From Pseudomonadota bacterium (GTDB lineage Bacteria > Pseudomonadota > Alphaproteobacteria > Rhizobiales > Xanthobacteraceae): a DNA stretch of 6,426 bases. Shown here one piece after another: positions 6,425 to 6,426 of the stretch (within the stretch, counting starts at the first letter, position 1; each line of letters begins with the position of its first letter). Both the position numbers and the translations under genes were made by a program. The DNA lies in NCBI GenBank assembly GCA_023405565.1, contig JAEXXW010000684.1, positions 1 through 6,426 on the forward strand, in the 5' to 3' direction. The notes below the pieces were generated by a model. That model saw only the letters and a list, made by a program, of their open reading frames with translations. It ran no database searches and was not told the origin of the DNA.

Positions 6425-6426
6425 GG

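Overview
The window looks like chromosomal DNA from a high-GC alphaproteobacterium. Protein style and gene content fit the Hyphomicrobiales, near Bradyrhizobium, Rhodopseudomonas or Afipia; this assignment is by impression only, since no search could be run. I see no RNA gene, CRISPR array, insertion sequence or phage gene.

Left edge (1-376, minus strand): the C-terminal half of a GNAT acetyltransferase of the phosphinothricin-acetyltransferase type, running off the window. Its N-terminal half and start codon are absent, and the sequence upstream of the break is the 3' end and terminator of the next gene, so it reads as a truncated pseudogene.

Middle (377-2177, minus strand): two tandem paralogous genes for Bax inhibitor-1 (BI-1/TMBIM, YccA-like) seven-helix membrane proteins. 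Each is followed by its own strong intrinsic terminator (320-346 and 1261-1288), so they look like separate transcription units rather than an operon. They differ in the first periplasmic loop and at one acidic position in the last helix, which suggests they are not fully redundant.

Right (2372-6424): a two-gene minus-strand operon encodes an ABC ATPase (YbbA/LolD-like) and a large FtsX-type permease (YbbP-like), joined by an ATGA overlap. It is divergently transcribed from a plus-strand secreted SGNH/GDSL esterase (TesA-like). This is the same arrangement as tesA / ybbA-ybbP in Escherichia coli. The shared layout suggests that the periplasmic esterase and the MacB/LolCDE-class transporter work together on lipid-like or other hydrophobic molecules at the inner membrane.

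The gaps between genes (about 194-223 bp, and 106 bp between the divergent genes) hold the terminators, ribosome-binding sites, weak candidate promoters and one strong leader hairpin. No gene-free stretch exceeds 300 bp except the pseudogene region at the left edge. I see no convincing new multi-gene system. The most worthwhile points are the broken acetyltransferase, the Asp-to-Asn difference between the BI-1 paralogues, and the conserved esterase-transporter linkage.
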